Below are positions 35,543 through 46,783 of a DNA stretch of 64,000 nt, piece after piece. Every line of letters starts with the position of its first letter. Position 1 is the first letter of the stretch. The stretch lies in the NCBI GenBank assembly GCA_025093985.1, contig JACAAK010000009.1, forward strand, positions 62,001-126,000, written 5' to 3'. This stretch comes from Calvatia gigantea. Taxonomy: Eukaryota > Basidiomycota > Agaricomycetes > Agaricales > Lycoperdaceae. Position numbers and translations under genes: made by a program. The notes under the pieces were generated by a model. That model was given only the letters and a program-made list of their open reading frames with translations. It had not been told where the DNA came from and did no database searches.

Positions 35543-37459
35543 CTAAGACTCGTCCTCCGATGTCTTACTCTTCTTGTTCTCGGCACCCTGGTCATCGGAA
35601 TCTCTTTTTCTCTTGACCCCCCGTTTCTTGCATCGGTGGCCCCCCCGAATCATTATTGGAATGCCGCAGCAAAACATGGCCATCGGATTCGGCTGGGTTT
35701 CGTTCTTCAAGTGCGTTCCGATGTGGTTGAAAACACTGGACGGTTCTATATAGAGACCACAGTCATACGAAAGCGCGTGCGACGCGACATACATCGGGCT
35801 CCGACTCCCCACCCTCCAACTTGAAACCTGACACGAAGGGGAGGATGCCATAAGCACTTGACTTTCGTTGAATTAGTACCTGCTTTTTTCCGACCTGCAC
35901 GAGTGGAGGGTTGAGATGATGATGAGGGGGAAGATTTAGAGCGGGGACCGTGTACAAGACGCATATGGGCTCTTATATGTGACTGCGTCGCTGGTATCAA
36001 GTACCGACACCCATCCCATCGGCATCTCAAGCGATCCCCAGGCATTGCAGGCACGGGGTGAATTGTTCCTGTCAGTTCGTCATTTCTTGCGGATCCCGTC
36101 GCTTGGATGTAGGTATCAACCGTGGGACCCAACCCTGCACAAATGTAGGCTCGCGCTTTATCAATAGCACTCTTTTCTGCTCCCTCGGACTGGCCTTTCT
36201 CTTGGGCCTTGCCTTTAGCTGCGGGCTTTCTCCCGCGCTTTCTGAAGGCTGGGATTTCTCTCACAGCGATTTTAGGGGAGGGAGGAGCCTCCATCATATC
36301 ATCTGCAAGGTTGGAGAATCCAGATAAGGGGAAACGGTCTGCGTTGGTTGGTGCTGGGGGATCAACTTGCGACTTTCTCCTCAACTCGGGTGGAGGGCTT
36401 CTTGCCAACGTTGGGCTTTGGTTCCCCGGTTGCCCTAGCGCGTCCACGACGAGTCCGAGTGGCACGAGGAGGGTCGATGTTGCCACTCTCACCGGCGTCG
36501 GCAACAGTTCTGGGACTAGAGAGGTGTTGGTAGGCTTGGTATGATGATGGGCTGAAATGGAGTGACTGCGTGCCTGGAAGGGGCTTCTGCCACTTGTGTG
36601 TAAGTGGGTATATAACTAGGACCTTGTCGCGAAGCGGTTGGTCCGGGAGCAGGAGCGACAAAATCCCGGTCACCACCAGACATAGAAGCTGGCATCACGG
36701 CTTCAATGCCAGGCGCAAAGGAGTTATATCCCATACCCGGTGGGCCAAAAGCTAATTGGTATTGCTGGTCGCGGTGGAAGGGCGCAGGAGCGAAGTAACC
36801 AATAGAAGAATTATAGTCGAACTGGCTGCCAGTGGGCGTAACGGCTGGTGTTGGAAGTTGATATGGCGGGTAAGCTTGTTGCGTCGGAAAGCCTCCATAA
36901 TATGTTGGGGGGAAGTATACTCCCTGTTGTTGGCCCCACCCTGCCCTGTGTTGCCCAGCAAGCGTTAGAACCAGAGTCTGTATGCTGCGGCAGAAGGCTC
37001 ACGTACGTGAATGAATTTGAAAAGGGGAGGTAATGTTGGCCTCCAACATAAGCCGGTGCGGTAGGACGGGGTGTTAGTCGTGGGGAGACTGGGCGGGTGA
37101 GTCGTCGTGCCTGCACGGTACGACGTCGCAGTTCCCGTGGAGGTCCCGGGCGGGTGGCCAATGTGACCCCCAAGGAAGCTTGGACTGCTAAGACCATAAA
37201 GCTGCTGTGGTTGAGAGGGTCCTGGGTGATACCGCGACACCTCGGCAAATGACTGGTGGCCTTGGTTTGTAGGCGTACTGGTAGTCGGGCAGAGTTGGAG
37301 TAAGCTGGTGGAAAGAATAATAGTGTTCAATGCACGGCTCTCGGGGACGGAAGGAAGAACGTACGCAGGATCGATAAATTGTCCTTTAGGATAGGCCGAG
37401 GCGTCGTTAGAGGCGCTGGTGTCCGTGGAAGGGGTGTAAGTGTGGGTGAAAGGATTCAT
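35543..37459 (-). CDS. Transcription factor with C2H2-like finger(s) and AT-hook-like basic motif
   Basis: The ATG at 37459 (MNPFTHTYTPSTDTS) starts a Pro/Ser/Tyr/Gln-rich N-terminal half (PPTYYGGFPTQQAYPPYQ, FGPPGMGYNSF). After a basic stretch with an AT-hook look (RTRRGRARATGEPKP) and a nuclear-signal-like FRKRGRKPAAKGK come one clear finger, CRWDGCRYLIPATQSHIRAHMRLVH-type, and a second partial CLWH...FNHIGTHLKNE. The protein ends with KKRGVKRKRDSDD and NKKSKTSEDES. It is spread over at least three frames by extra bases near 37050, near 36540 and near 35850, and has at least one intron (about 37013-36950). Role unknown; the layout is typical of basidiomycete regulators. Confidence 0.68.
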
Positions 37460-37483
37460 CTCAGCGGAGTGGTGGGGACACAA

Positions 37484-38661
37484 CTGGGTCGATGTGGGGA
37501 ATTTTTTTGCGGTGGGTGGTTTTCAGGAAAATTTACCACCACGGTCTAGGTATTTATTGCAATCCCACCGCTTTGAACACGTTGTTTATGTTAGGGAAAA
37601 TTGAAGCAGTAAAAACACTGGGCTTGTCAACAAATCCGGATTTTCGCCTCAGATTTCAGGGACCGCACAACACATATTTCCAAAAATGGGTATGATGCTA
37701 GGCGCGATTTGAACATGGGCCTGTTTAGCTACCAGATGTCTATGAAGCTGAAATGAGTCAAAGGAGTACGATTAGGCAGTGGACCGAGTGCGCGCTATGT
37801 CGGCTTGCCTACTATGATATTTTTTGTCTCTTAACATCGGAAACGGTATGGGCTGGCTTTAGCTATGTAAATCGTTATTAGGAAAGGAGCATTGGCACCG
37901 GGCCGCACGAGGTGCCACATAAATGTGCTGTTTTTATAAAAATATCGGATCTAATTGTTTCTGGCATTAAAAAACGTATCAGAGATCTCCATATTAATAT
38001 TTTATATTAGCTCAAACCCAAAGCACGACGGATTCCGTGCACGAGGCCTGTCACCTATCCGATTTAGCGAGATTTACGAGAGTCCGGCACCCTACGTATG
38101 CCCCCTATCCGTATGTCCTGCGAGCGCGGGAGAGGCAAAAGAGGGTCCCATTGGATTTCCTTAGGCCTATCCTCCCTTGGCCGACGTATCCATCATTTGT
38201 CTTGAATTTTAGCCATATAAGTATACCTTTGGGGAGGCAAATCCGGAGTGGTAGTAAACACATTGATTTGGTACCTCCGAATGACAGGAGGTCGGACATA
38301 GTCCCTGGTGTCGCGGCGTAAAAGCTCACAGGATTCAACTGACAGCGCAGCCTTCGTCCGCTTGCTTAGGGCGGACCTAACATCGTTCGTTCCAGTAAAT
38401 ATTTCAAACACGCTGGACGTTGCCAGCTCACACTAATATATATGGGTAAACGGAGACAATTATTCTTCTCACAGGGAAGCGACACTGATTGAATTGGGTA
38501 AACTATTGGAGGGAGGGAACTATCCAGTTGCCATTGCGATTGTCCGGCAAAAAGGAAATAGAACATTATACGCATAACGAGACAATCCAGGATTACGAGC
38601 TAATAAAGGAAACATAAACCAATGAGGCTGGGCCAACGATCTCGATTTCCCGAACCTTTGC
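37484..38661. other. 1.2 kb without a supportable gene
   Basis: AT-rich in part (37940-38020). No supported ORF. Confidence 0.5.
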
Positions 38662-39262
38662 TCAAATGTCAACGAAATCCTTCGGCTCCGTCTCCTGCTT
38701 TCCCCTCCTGTCCACAGGCACATCAAATTGTTGCTCTATCTCACGCCTTGGCAGTCCAGCCTGAAGGGCATCCTGTATTTCTTCCTCATTATTCGTCACT
38801 CCATCCTTATAGATCGAACCTATTTGGATCGTGGACCGGACTTGGGAGACTTGTTCGACGCGCTTCAGATCTCGGATCCCGCCTTCGTCTTCTACGTTGT
38901 AGGTGTCGAATGTCCCCGCTGCGGCTGGGTCAAAGTTTCCTCGTCCTACGGCGGCAGAGTAGATATTAACTGAGGAGCCGAAACCGCCAGAGGAAGTGGC
39001 TAGAGGGCGTCATCGTACCGATGAGTGAAGGCGATACCCGAGAGGAGGAAGTATGCATACAGTAATTATCAGCTGCGAAGTTCCCACAGGAACGGTTGTC
39101 GCCACCCTGTTGTTCTTCCCCTTCGTCGGCATGCGGCGTCGATAATTGTTCGCCTGGGACCGAACAAAATTCGATTGATTATTTCCTCAGCTCAGTTTGA
39201 CAGAGTCGCATACTGGTATTAGCCTCGTGGGCTCCTGTATTGGACGGTTGTTGTTCGCTCAT
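38662..39262 (-). CDS. Small array gene D, 159 aa, unknown
   Basis: Three exons, 39262-39214, 39153-39061 and 38999-38662, with GT-AG introns of 60 and 61 nt, give an unbroken 159-residue product starting MSEQQPSNTGAHEAN. The middle is Asp/Glu/Gln-rich and the last exon is charged and probably helical (VEDEGGIRDLKRVEQVSQVR, EEEIQDALQAGLPRREIEQQ), ending PKDFVDI. No signal peptide or known domain. TGACGTCA lies 80 bp before the ATG. Paralogous in promoter and N-terminus to genes B and C. Confidence 0.6.
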
Positions 39263-39341
39263 GGCGTGTTGTGACAAGAGATCGACGAGAACAGCTACTA
39301 TTGTGCAATGAGCCAGTAAATAAATGTAAATCCCGTAGAAG

Positions 39342-39349
39342 TGACGTCA
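39342..39349. promoter_or_regulatory. CRE palindrome upstream of array gene D
   Basis: TGACGTCA followed on the coding strand by CTTCT, 80 bp upstream of the ATG at 39262; consensus ATF/CREB bZIP site. Confidence 0.5.
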
Positions 39350-39448
39350 TTAAGTCGAGTAACAACTACTAATATTTTAATCATAGGGCTTTGGACAGTC
39401 TACGATATTGCGATTCCGTCATCTTCAACTTCAGCTCAGTTTCAGGTA

Positions 39449-39782
39449 TCAACCTTTTCTTTCCTTCAGTCTGCAGCCCCAGACAACTGAGATAGCTTTT
39501 GAGGAGCCGGAACATTCTGAAAAACAACGTTGGTTTGAAGCACCATCAAGGAAGGTGTCGCAACATACTATCACCTTCTGTGAACTGCTTCCGCAAACTT
39601 CCCCCCTCCGTAGTCCACCTTTCTCTTTGCTCATTCGCTTGCTGATCCTGCGGCTGAATCGGTACCTGATCACCCGCCGCTAACCGGATATCTTAGTTAT
39701 TAGACATACGCCAGAATAACTTGGACGTACTCTCGTTAGCTAGACTGCCCTGATATCCAGAGGAAGCGTATTCATCGCTCAT
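39449..39782 (-). CDS. Small array gene C, 74 aa, unknown
   Basis: Exons 39782-39731, 39679-39575 and 39516-39449, introns 51 and 58 nt, encode an unbroken 74-residue product starting MSDEYASSGYQGS and ending GCRLKERKG. The N-terminus aligns with gene B (MSYEQAPSNHRGS) at about 8 of 13 positions. Hydrophilic, Gln/Glu-rich, no domain. Half the length of B and D, so possibly truncated. Confidence 0.5.
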
Positions 39783-39840
39783 GGTAGGTTGTATGAATTA
39801 CTGTGCAGGCAATGCACGACCCCATTGATATACGAGAAAA

Positions 39841-39848
39841 TGACGTCA
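39841..39848. promoter_or_regulatory. CRE palindrome upstream of array gene C
   Basis: TGACGTCATTTTCT on the coding strand, 59 bp upstream of the ATG at 39782; the 14-mer is identical to that of gene B. Confidence 0.5.
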
Positions 39849-39994
39849 CGGGAATATCCAGACGCCGAACTGAAGTCTAGCCTAACCCATCGAGACGTTG
39901 GCCGGGCGCTTTGTCACTCCACCGGCAACACCAAAGAATTTAATTATATGACGAGTTAGTGACACCCCTACTTGTTCCTCGTAAACCCAGGAGG

Positions 39995-40599
39995 TCACAA
40001 AGCGCAATTCAGAGGGATAAATTCAGTAGGCGCAACGCCAATCACTCTACTACCGGGAATTTGACAAGACATCGTATGACCCGAACGGTTATGATTGGTT
40101 GCTTCATTGTCAATGGACTCCAATCTCATACCAGAACCTAAAGTTCCTTTTGCAAATTCACGAACGCTCCCTCTCCTATAATTCACGTTTTCTGCGGGAG
40201 CTTTCCCACCGACAGGCCTACGTCCCCTCTTTAGGCTCCGGACTCTTAGATATTTGCCGGAGACCCGAATTATTATCCACCGGATATTCCTAAACGGGAG
40301 TAACCATCAACACACACACACGCCGAAAAATAAGAACGAGGAAAGTTGCAAGCACATACCTGCGACTCCGACAAAGTAAACCCATAGCCCAATATCACCT
40401 TACCAGGCGCTGCTTTCTTTGTACCCCTCACTTCTTTAGGGGTTCTTCCGAGGCTGCATTCACCTTTGACCACTTCCGGTTTGTCTCTGGACGGGTGCTT
40501 CCAGAAACGATACCGTTTGTTGATAGAACGATGCTCCTCGTCTTCACTCTCGTATGTTGGGCTACCTCGGTGGTTGGAAGGAGCTTGTTCGTAACTCAT
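39995..40599 (-). CDS. Small array gene B, 162 aa, unknown
   Basis: Exons 40599-40360, 40289-40222 and 40175-39995, GT-AG introns of 70 and 46 nt, encode an unbroken 162-residue product (MSYEQAPSNHRGS...). The first exon is strongly charged and basic (NKRYRFWKHPSRDKPEVVK, RGTKKAAPGKVILGYGF). The third has SVREFAKGTLGSGMRLE and ends EFIPLNCAL. A CA microsatellite lies in intron 1 (about 40311-40322). No known domain. Confidence 0.55.
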
Positions 40600-40656
40600 C
40601 GTAGGGTGTGTGAGGTGAGTGCCACAAGCGCCCGCATATCGGGTTAGGCCAGAAAA

Positions 40657-40664
40657 TGACGTCA
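40657..40664. promoter_or_regulatory. CRE palindrome upstream of array gene B
   Basis: TGACGTCATTTTCT on the coding strand, 58 bp upstream of the ATG at 40599. The start-codon context (CACACCCTACGATGAG) matches gene C (CATACAACCTACCATGAG). Confidence 0.5.
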
Positions 40665-40924
40665 TAAAGCTAATAACATGATCAAGTAACAGCAAGAGTT
40701 GTATTTTGTGAATTTGTGAGCAACATATTTATTTCCCACAACTTTTTCCTCCAACTTTACGGAGTCCTCGACCCTTGGTTATTCTTTGGTGGTCACCTCC
40801 CAAACTGAAACTCCGTTACTTTGATCCAGAGCCGCTGTCACGCATCATCAACCACTCCAAGTAGTGTAGAAATTTTTGCGGGTAACATACAGTCGTCGAT
40901 GAGGCAAATGCGGCCCTTCAAGCT

Positions 40925-41186
40925 TCAAGACCTCCATACAAATCCCTTATCAGTCACTTTCTCCGTCACACCTCTCACCACCCCTGCAGCTTTTTCCCCC
41001 CGGCTGAGTCCAATTTGGATTGGGGTATGCTATTATAAGATTCTTCACTGTTCGCTGAAGCTCTTGGTCCCAGACCTAGGACCACCTCCAGGACCGCTGC
41101 CCTGACCCGCAGCCGCTCAAAGCATCTTGGTCATTGGAAACGAAGTCTGGGTCGATTAACTCTTTAGGAGTCGGTGTCAAGTCCAT
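40925..41186 (-). CDS. Small array gene A, about 71 aa, unknown
   Basis: The ATG at 41186 starts MDLTPTPKELIDPDFVSND; exon 2 (41003-40925) follows a 45-nt GT-AG intron and encodes EKAAGVVRGVTEKVTDKGFV. A Gly-rich centre (GQGSGPGGGPRSGTKSF) is in frame only if one extra base near 41118 is removed. A site differing by one base from the palindrome (TGACATCA, 41258-41265) lies 72 bp upstream. Membership in the array is inferred from position and promoter; the protein is not clearly related to B-D. Confidence 0.4.
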
Positions 41187-41257
41187 GTAAGAGTGATATT
41201 TGGTGAGCGTTAAAGTATGGGCCCCAATCACGAATTTATAGTACAAGTCAAACCCTA

Positions 41258-41265
41258 TGACATCA
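41258..41265. promoter_or_regulatory. CRE-like site upstream of array gene A
   Basis: TGACATCA, one mismatch to TGACGTCA, 72 bp upstream of the ATG at 41186. Confidence 0.3.
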
Positions 41266-41343
41266 TATCTTACGACTCAAAAATAGCCCAAACAGTTCAA
41301 ATTTCCCACTGTTCCCGGTCGCTTTTTCTTTTCTTTTTCTTTT

Positions 41344-43026
41344 TCAACCTTCACGAACAACTTCCCGTAAAGCCTCCTCAAAAATCCCACATCCTTTCTT
41401 CACATCCGCTTCACTTACGTTCAAAGGTGGGATGAACCTGACAACTTGATACACACTCGTCGTAAGGATCAACATCCCCTTCTCGATGCATTTCTTAGCG
41501 ACGCGGGATGCCATGTTGGCTGGTGTGTTTGCGTTTAAGCCAATGTCCAATTTGCTCGAGGAGGGGCCTGTTGGAGATGCGAACTCTACACCGATCATGA
41601 GGCCTCGACCACGGACGTCGAGGATGTGAGGTGCCAAGCTAGGATCAGATTGGAGAGATTTGAGATGGCCCATGAGTTGGTTCGAGCTACACACGTACGC
41701 GTTAGCGTAAGAAGAATACCGTTGTAAACGTAGAAAGTACGAGACACACCGAACTGCCACATTATCAAGAATATTTTCCTCCTTAAACACACTCAACACC
41801 TCAGCAGGCAGCAGCACAAGAAACCGCGTTCCCAGCATACGTCCCACCCATCGACCCAGGCTTAAGCTTCCCTGTCAACTCTGTCGAACTCACCACACCA
41901 CTAATTGGGAACCCATTCCCGAGTCCTTTGGCTATGACCAGAATATCCGGTCTCACACCACTCTCTTCTACGGCGAACATTCCCCCTGCACGTCCGAAAC
42001 CAGATTGAACTTCGTCGATAATGAGGAGGATGTTGTGTTTGTCGCATCGTTCTCGGAGGCCTTGGAGGAATTCAGGGGGTGTGGGGACGTAGCCACCTTC
42101 GCCGAGGACGGGTTCGATTAATATGGCGGCCGTGTCGTTGGGGGCGGATTGTTGGGCGAGGAGAAGGTCGAGTTGGTATAGAGATTGCTCGGTGAGAGCT
42201 TTGGTTGGCGTAGTTGGGTGGGACGTTGAGTTGGTGCCAGTAGGGGAACGGTATGGAATGAACACCCGGCTATATATCTAATCAGATTTTACGCCTTTCG
42301 CGTGAGATAAAGGGAATTGTCGACTTACCATGAGAGGTAAGGTCCGCTCGGAATAAATAGTCTTGCTAGTTGTGACCGCCATAGCGCCGTACGTCCTCCC
42401 GTGATAACTGCCCTGCATACAGATAATATTTTGCTTTCCCGTGGTGTACCTGGCCATTTTCATTGCAGCTTCTACGGCTTCGGAGCCTGAGTTCCAGAAG
42501 AAGAATGAGTCGAGGGAGGGGTGGGGCATCACGGGTATCAATCGTTCGATGAGCCGGAGGTACGGCTCGTGCATTGCGATACTGCACTACAAAACAGTAC
42601 CGTATGTATGAGTTTGAAGGTATCTACCCGTGAAGAGACAAGACAAACCTGAGAATGTACGAGCTTCATACATTGTTCCGCGGCAGCGCGACTGACTCGC
42701 TCATTCGCATGTCCTATCCACAAGTTAGACCTGGTAAGACTTCACGACTGATATAGGGACTTGTTTTACCGAGATTCGTAACACCAATTCCGCACGTAAA
42801 ATCCAACATCTTACGCCCATCATCGTATTTGACATAAGTCCCCTCGCCCTTGATCATAATACCCTCCGAGATCCTTCCGAGCCCCTTTGTGATATGCCTC
42901 TGGCCAAGTTCACGAAGTGCTAGATAATCAGACTGAGATTCTGCGCCTTTGCTCATCCATCGCAGCGCTAGTAGTGACGCGAGGTAGTTGTCTGGTCGTT
43001 GACCTCAGAGCGATTCTGGAGAGCAT
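41344..43026 (-). CDS. Class III PLP aminotransferase (4-aminobutyrate/acetylornithine type)
   Basis: PLP-dependent omega-aminotransferase. The ATG at 43026 gives an Arg/Ser/Thr-rich, acid-free N-terminus (MLSRIALRSTTRQLPRV) that fits a mitochondrial presequence. Then come DDGRKMLDFTCGIGVTNLG, GHANERVSRAA, FFFWNSGSEAVEAAMKMAR, GSYHGRTYGAM, the cofactor motif LLIIDEVQSGFGRAG with the Asp, and the Schiff-base Lys in VIAKGLGNGFPISG, followed by GGTYAGNAVSCAAA and the C-terminal RGRGLMIGVEF and RFIPPLNVSEADV. At least five introns of usual size. Extra bases near 42947 and 41806 break the frame. The substrate cannot be settled from motifs: GABA, ornithine or a related amine. Divergent from the copper pump, with 234 bp between the start codons. 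Confidence 0.85.
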
Positions 43027-43260
43027 GATGGCGTTGGAGTTGATGGGGTGGTGGGAAGGATGTGGGTTAAATAAATGTGGGGCTAGGGGCCATCCCACGC
43101 TTGGTCGTGCCTGAATGTTTGGCATTAAGCACGGACGTTCAGGGCGTAAGGGTTAAAATATTTACAGATATTTGCAGGGATAAACTACATTTACTCGAAG
43201 GAGAGAGAGGTGGGATATTAGGACTCTGTTGGGTGTGAGTCAACTCGCTCATTCGGAAGC

Positions 43261-46200
43261 TATGACCGCCACTCGTGACTACTCATAACACCACTTCCCC
43301 AACCAAACAACCCCACGGTCAAGCGTCAATATTCAATTGTGCTCTAGGAATGTCCTCGCCACCTATCCCCAGGACATTGTTCCGACTCCTGATGCACAAT
43401 CTGGTGCTTCTACCTTATCCAGTGCGTGCTGCAGTAGCTGCAACATCAAGCAACCCGACGTTGAGGTGGATGACTGTTGTAGCAAACAACCGGCGTCTCA
43501 AGAGGCTGACAGCTGTTGCGGAGGGGCGGACAAGGTTGGGGATTGTTGCAATGAATGCGATGACAAGGAACAATGGTGGCTCCCCCAGTAACGCTCCAGA
43601 CGAAGGTGACAAGGACAGCTGTTGCAGCGACTGCGACGAAGCAGCTACCGACGAGGAAGAGGAGAAGAACGGTGAGTCTGTTACAACAGTCTTGGATGTT
43701 TGGTTGCTCAGGCATCGCCTTCTAGATTCGTTTTGTATGTGTTGCGTACAATGTACTCATCAATGAGCCCTGCTCTCGACATTTCCCGTTCGTTCTTCAA
43801 TTTCTATTGCTTGATTCTAGGCGAGGCTTACTCACTGAACTACTCAGGTTCTCCCCCACTACACCAGGATGCCTTAACACGTTCGATCGGGACACTGCGT
43901 ACTTGCTGTCGGATCTTTGAGAAATATTGTATCCGAAAAGCATGCTGCTTTGTTTCCCAAACGACTTCTCGTTTATCTGGACCCAGGAGCGTTACATATT
44001 TCTACGAGCGGCCAGAGCCAAGAACCCGAAAAGGTGAAAATCTCGGCAATCCGATGCTTGTGAAGGCAATCAACAAAAGCAACGGCTAGAACTAGAGATA
44101 CGGGGGATGGACTGTATCGATTGTCTCCCAAAGGTTGAACGTGCTCTTGAGAAGCTTGACTCGGTCACCTCGGCTAACCTCGACTACCTCAGTGGCATCG
44201 CATCCTTAATATACGACCCAGAGGTGATCACGCCTGAAGTCATCAGTGGTTATGTCTCGCGCGCGACCGGCTTCAACGTCAAGGCTAGAAATTCTAGCTT
44301 CAATCGTGAACGGGATACAAGCATCACTCTACCTCTATACTTCACTACTCCTCCACCACAGAGTGCGTTTGAGGAATACTGATATCAGGAGCAGACCGAC
44401 CTCTCATATTGTGGAAGTCCAGTTCTCTATCCACGGCAAGGCGTTCCAAGCGACCTCGTGACGTCTTCAATCACTTCATGCCCTATGGGGCTCAGTTGGT
44501 TCCATCCACCTCAAATCGTGGTCGCAATGCAGCAACACACGATCTCATCATTATTCGCCCTTCGGACCGTCGTCTCTGCCGTTCTCATCGTGCCTGTTCT
44601 AGTCCTTGCGTGGGCTAATCTTCCCCATAGACCTGTCACGTACGGTGCTAGTCTCTGTCGGATTAACCACCTGCCATTCAAATTCTCGCATTCCCTATAT
44701 TCTCCCGTGCGGTTCGATCTATTATCCACCTCCGCCAGGCAGACATGAACGTTCTGGTTTCCATCAGCACCCTCACTGCGTACACCTTCTCTGTGTTCGC
44801 CTATGCTTTTGAAGTTGCGGGCAAGCCCTTCTCGAAACCTTTCTTCGAGACCAGCAGCCTCCTGGTCACGCTTATCCTCGCTGGGCCGAACAATTTCCGC
44901 TATAACCCGGAGGTCCACCGGCTCCGCGTTGGACGGGGCTTCAGAGGTTACAGGAAGATGAGGCCCTCCTTGTGGTTGACAACCAATTACCACCTCAACC
45001 CCTGGACTCTCGCCTATTGTACTACAACGATATCATCCGTGTCTCCCCGGGAAATTCGCATCGCGACCGACGGTGTCGTAATCTCCGGTGAGAGCGACGT
45101 TGACGAATCATCTATCACGGGCGAAAGTGAAACAGTCTACAAATGCGCAGGGACACGGGTCATGGCAGGTACACTCAACTGCAGTGGTGACCTCGACATC
45201 CAGGTCACCCAACTTGTCCACGAAAACTCGTTATCTCGAGTCGTTGGCCTTGTGAAACAGTCCCAGCTATCCCGTTCGCGTGTTCAGGACCTTGTTGATA
45301 GGCTATCTGCGATTATCCTTCCTGTGGTAGGCAATATCAGCTGCTGCTGCTTTTCTTGTTTGGATACTGGTTATTCGCTTCGTGCGGAAGGAGTCAAGCA
45401 CTTCGGCTTCCGTCCAATCCCTTACATATGCTATCGCTATCTTGGCGGTTAGCTGTCCATGTGCACTTGGGCTTGTAGTAAGTTACTCACGTATGCGTTG
45501 TGTACAACAGCGAATTTCCTCCCGACCAGTTGCTAACGTTTTACAACCAACGTAGATCCCAACCGTTGTATCCGTTGCCATCCGTCGAGGCATACGCGAA
45601 GGAATTCTCTTCCGCTCAACCGAATCTCTTCAAACAGGCCACGACGTCGACATCGTCGCCTTTGACAAGACAGGGACCCTCACGACAGGAGATCTCAGAA
45701 TCGAACATGCGGAAATTCTAGTTAAGGGAGCGGAAGAGATTATCATGGCCCTCGTGAAGGACAATCAACACCCCATCTCGCAGGCCGTCCACCACTACCT
45801 CTCCACTCTCATCCCTCAAGCAACTCTGCCGACGGGCAAAACCACGAGCGGAAGGGAAGTTACAAATATCACTTCCGTCCCAGGAAAAGGTATCAAAGCA
45901 TCCCTATGCGGATTCACTCTACTTGGCGGAAATGCAGAGTTCACGGGTTCCCAAACCCACCCGCTTTTATCCTCTCTCTGTGCATCAGGGTACTCCCTCT
46001 TTTGCGTCAGCCTTGCCAGTCAAACGATCGCTATATTTGGGTTAGCAACAACACCCCGCCCCACGGCCCACGCACTTGTCCAAGAGCTGCAAAATCAAGG
46101 CAAAGAAATCTACATCCTCAGTGGCGATACCAGAGCTTCTGTCGACCACCTCTCACAACACCTTGGCGTTCCTCTCGAGAATACACGTGCAGGATGTACG

Positions 46201-46732
46201 CCTGAGGACAAAAACGAGATAATTGCAGCGTTCCAAGGGTCTGGGAAGCGTGTTTGTTTCGTTGGTGATGGATCAAATGACGGGCCCGCACTGTCTACAG
46301 CGGACATTGCATTGAGCATCGCAGCCGGGTCTGATGTCGCGGTGACATCTGCCGGAGCTGTACTCATGAGCTCGGACATCCACCGGGGCGTAATTGCTCT
46401 CCTGGATATCACTCGTGTGTCTCGAGTGCACATTCGTTTGGCCCTCTTGTGGTGCGTTGTCTACAATGTGTTTGCAATACTGCTTGCTTCGGGGTTGTTA
46501 GGTGAAGGTACGGATTGAGCCTCGATGGGCGGGGATTGGCGAAGTGGTTAGTATTGTCCCAGTGGTGGCTATTGCGTTTTCGCTGGATGTACGTTGGTTG
46601 TGGAGGAAGGGTCCATCAGTCCACACGCGGCGGGTCTCCAGATTGACAGAGTGCCTTGCCTGTTTGCGGGGGGGAGATGAATTGCATCTGACAGTGCTCC
46701 TCAATGTATGTACTTATAAACACTGTTCTTGA
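43261..46732 (+). CDS. Copper-exporting P1B ATPase, CrpA/Pca1-like
   Basis: Plasma-membrane-type heavy-metal pump. A Cys-rich N-terminus has several CC pairs (SACCSSCNIKQ, DDCCSKQ, DSCCGGADKVGDCCNECDD, DSCCSDCDEA), as in CrpA/Pca1. One HMA domain follows with GMDCIDCLPKVERAL, then VPVLVLAWANLPHRP transmembrane segments, DESSITGES, the metal-site SCPCALGL in TM6, the phosphorylation motif AFDKTGTLTTG near 45660, GDTRASV, and the hinge GDGSNDGPALS. The end is KVRIEPRWAGIGEVVSIVPVV. Introns at about 43672-43819 and 45476-45555. Extra bases near 43572, 44062 and 46506 and others around 44350-44950 break the frame. The exact start is uncertain; 43261 is the first ATG of the divergent promoter. Members of this family confer copper or cadmium tolerance. 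Confidence 0.85.
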
Positions 46733-46783
46733 ACAAATGTAGAAGGCAGGGGGCAATCGGTGTTTAAGAGAGAGGGGTCGGTA

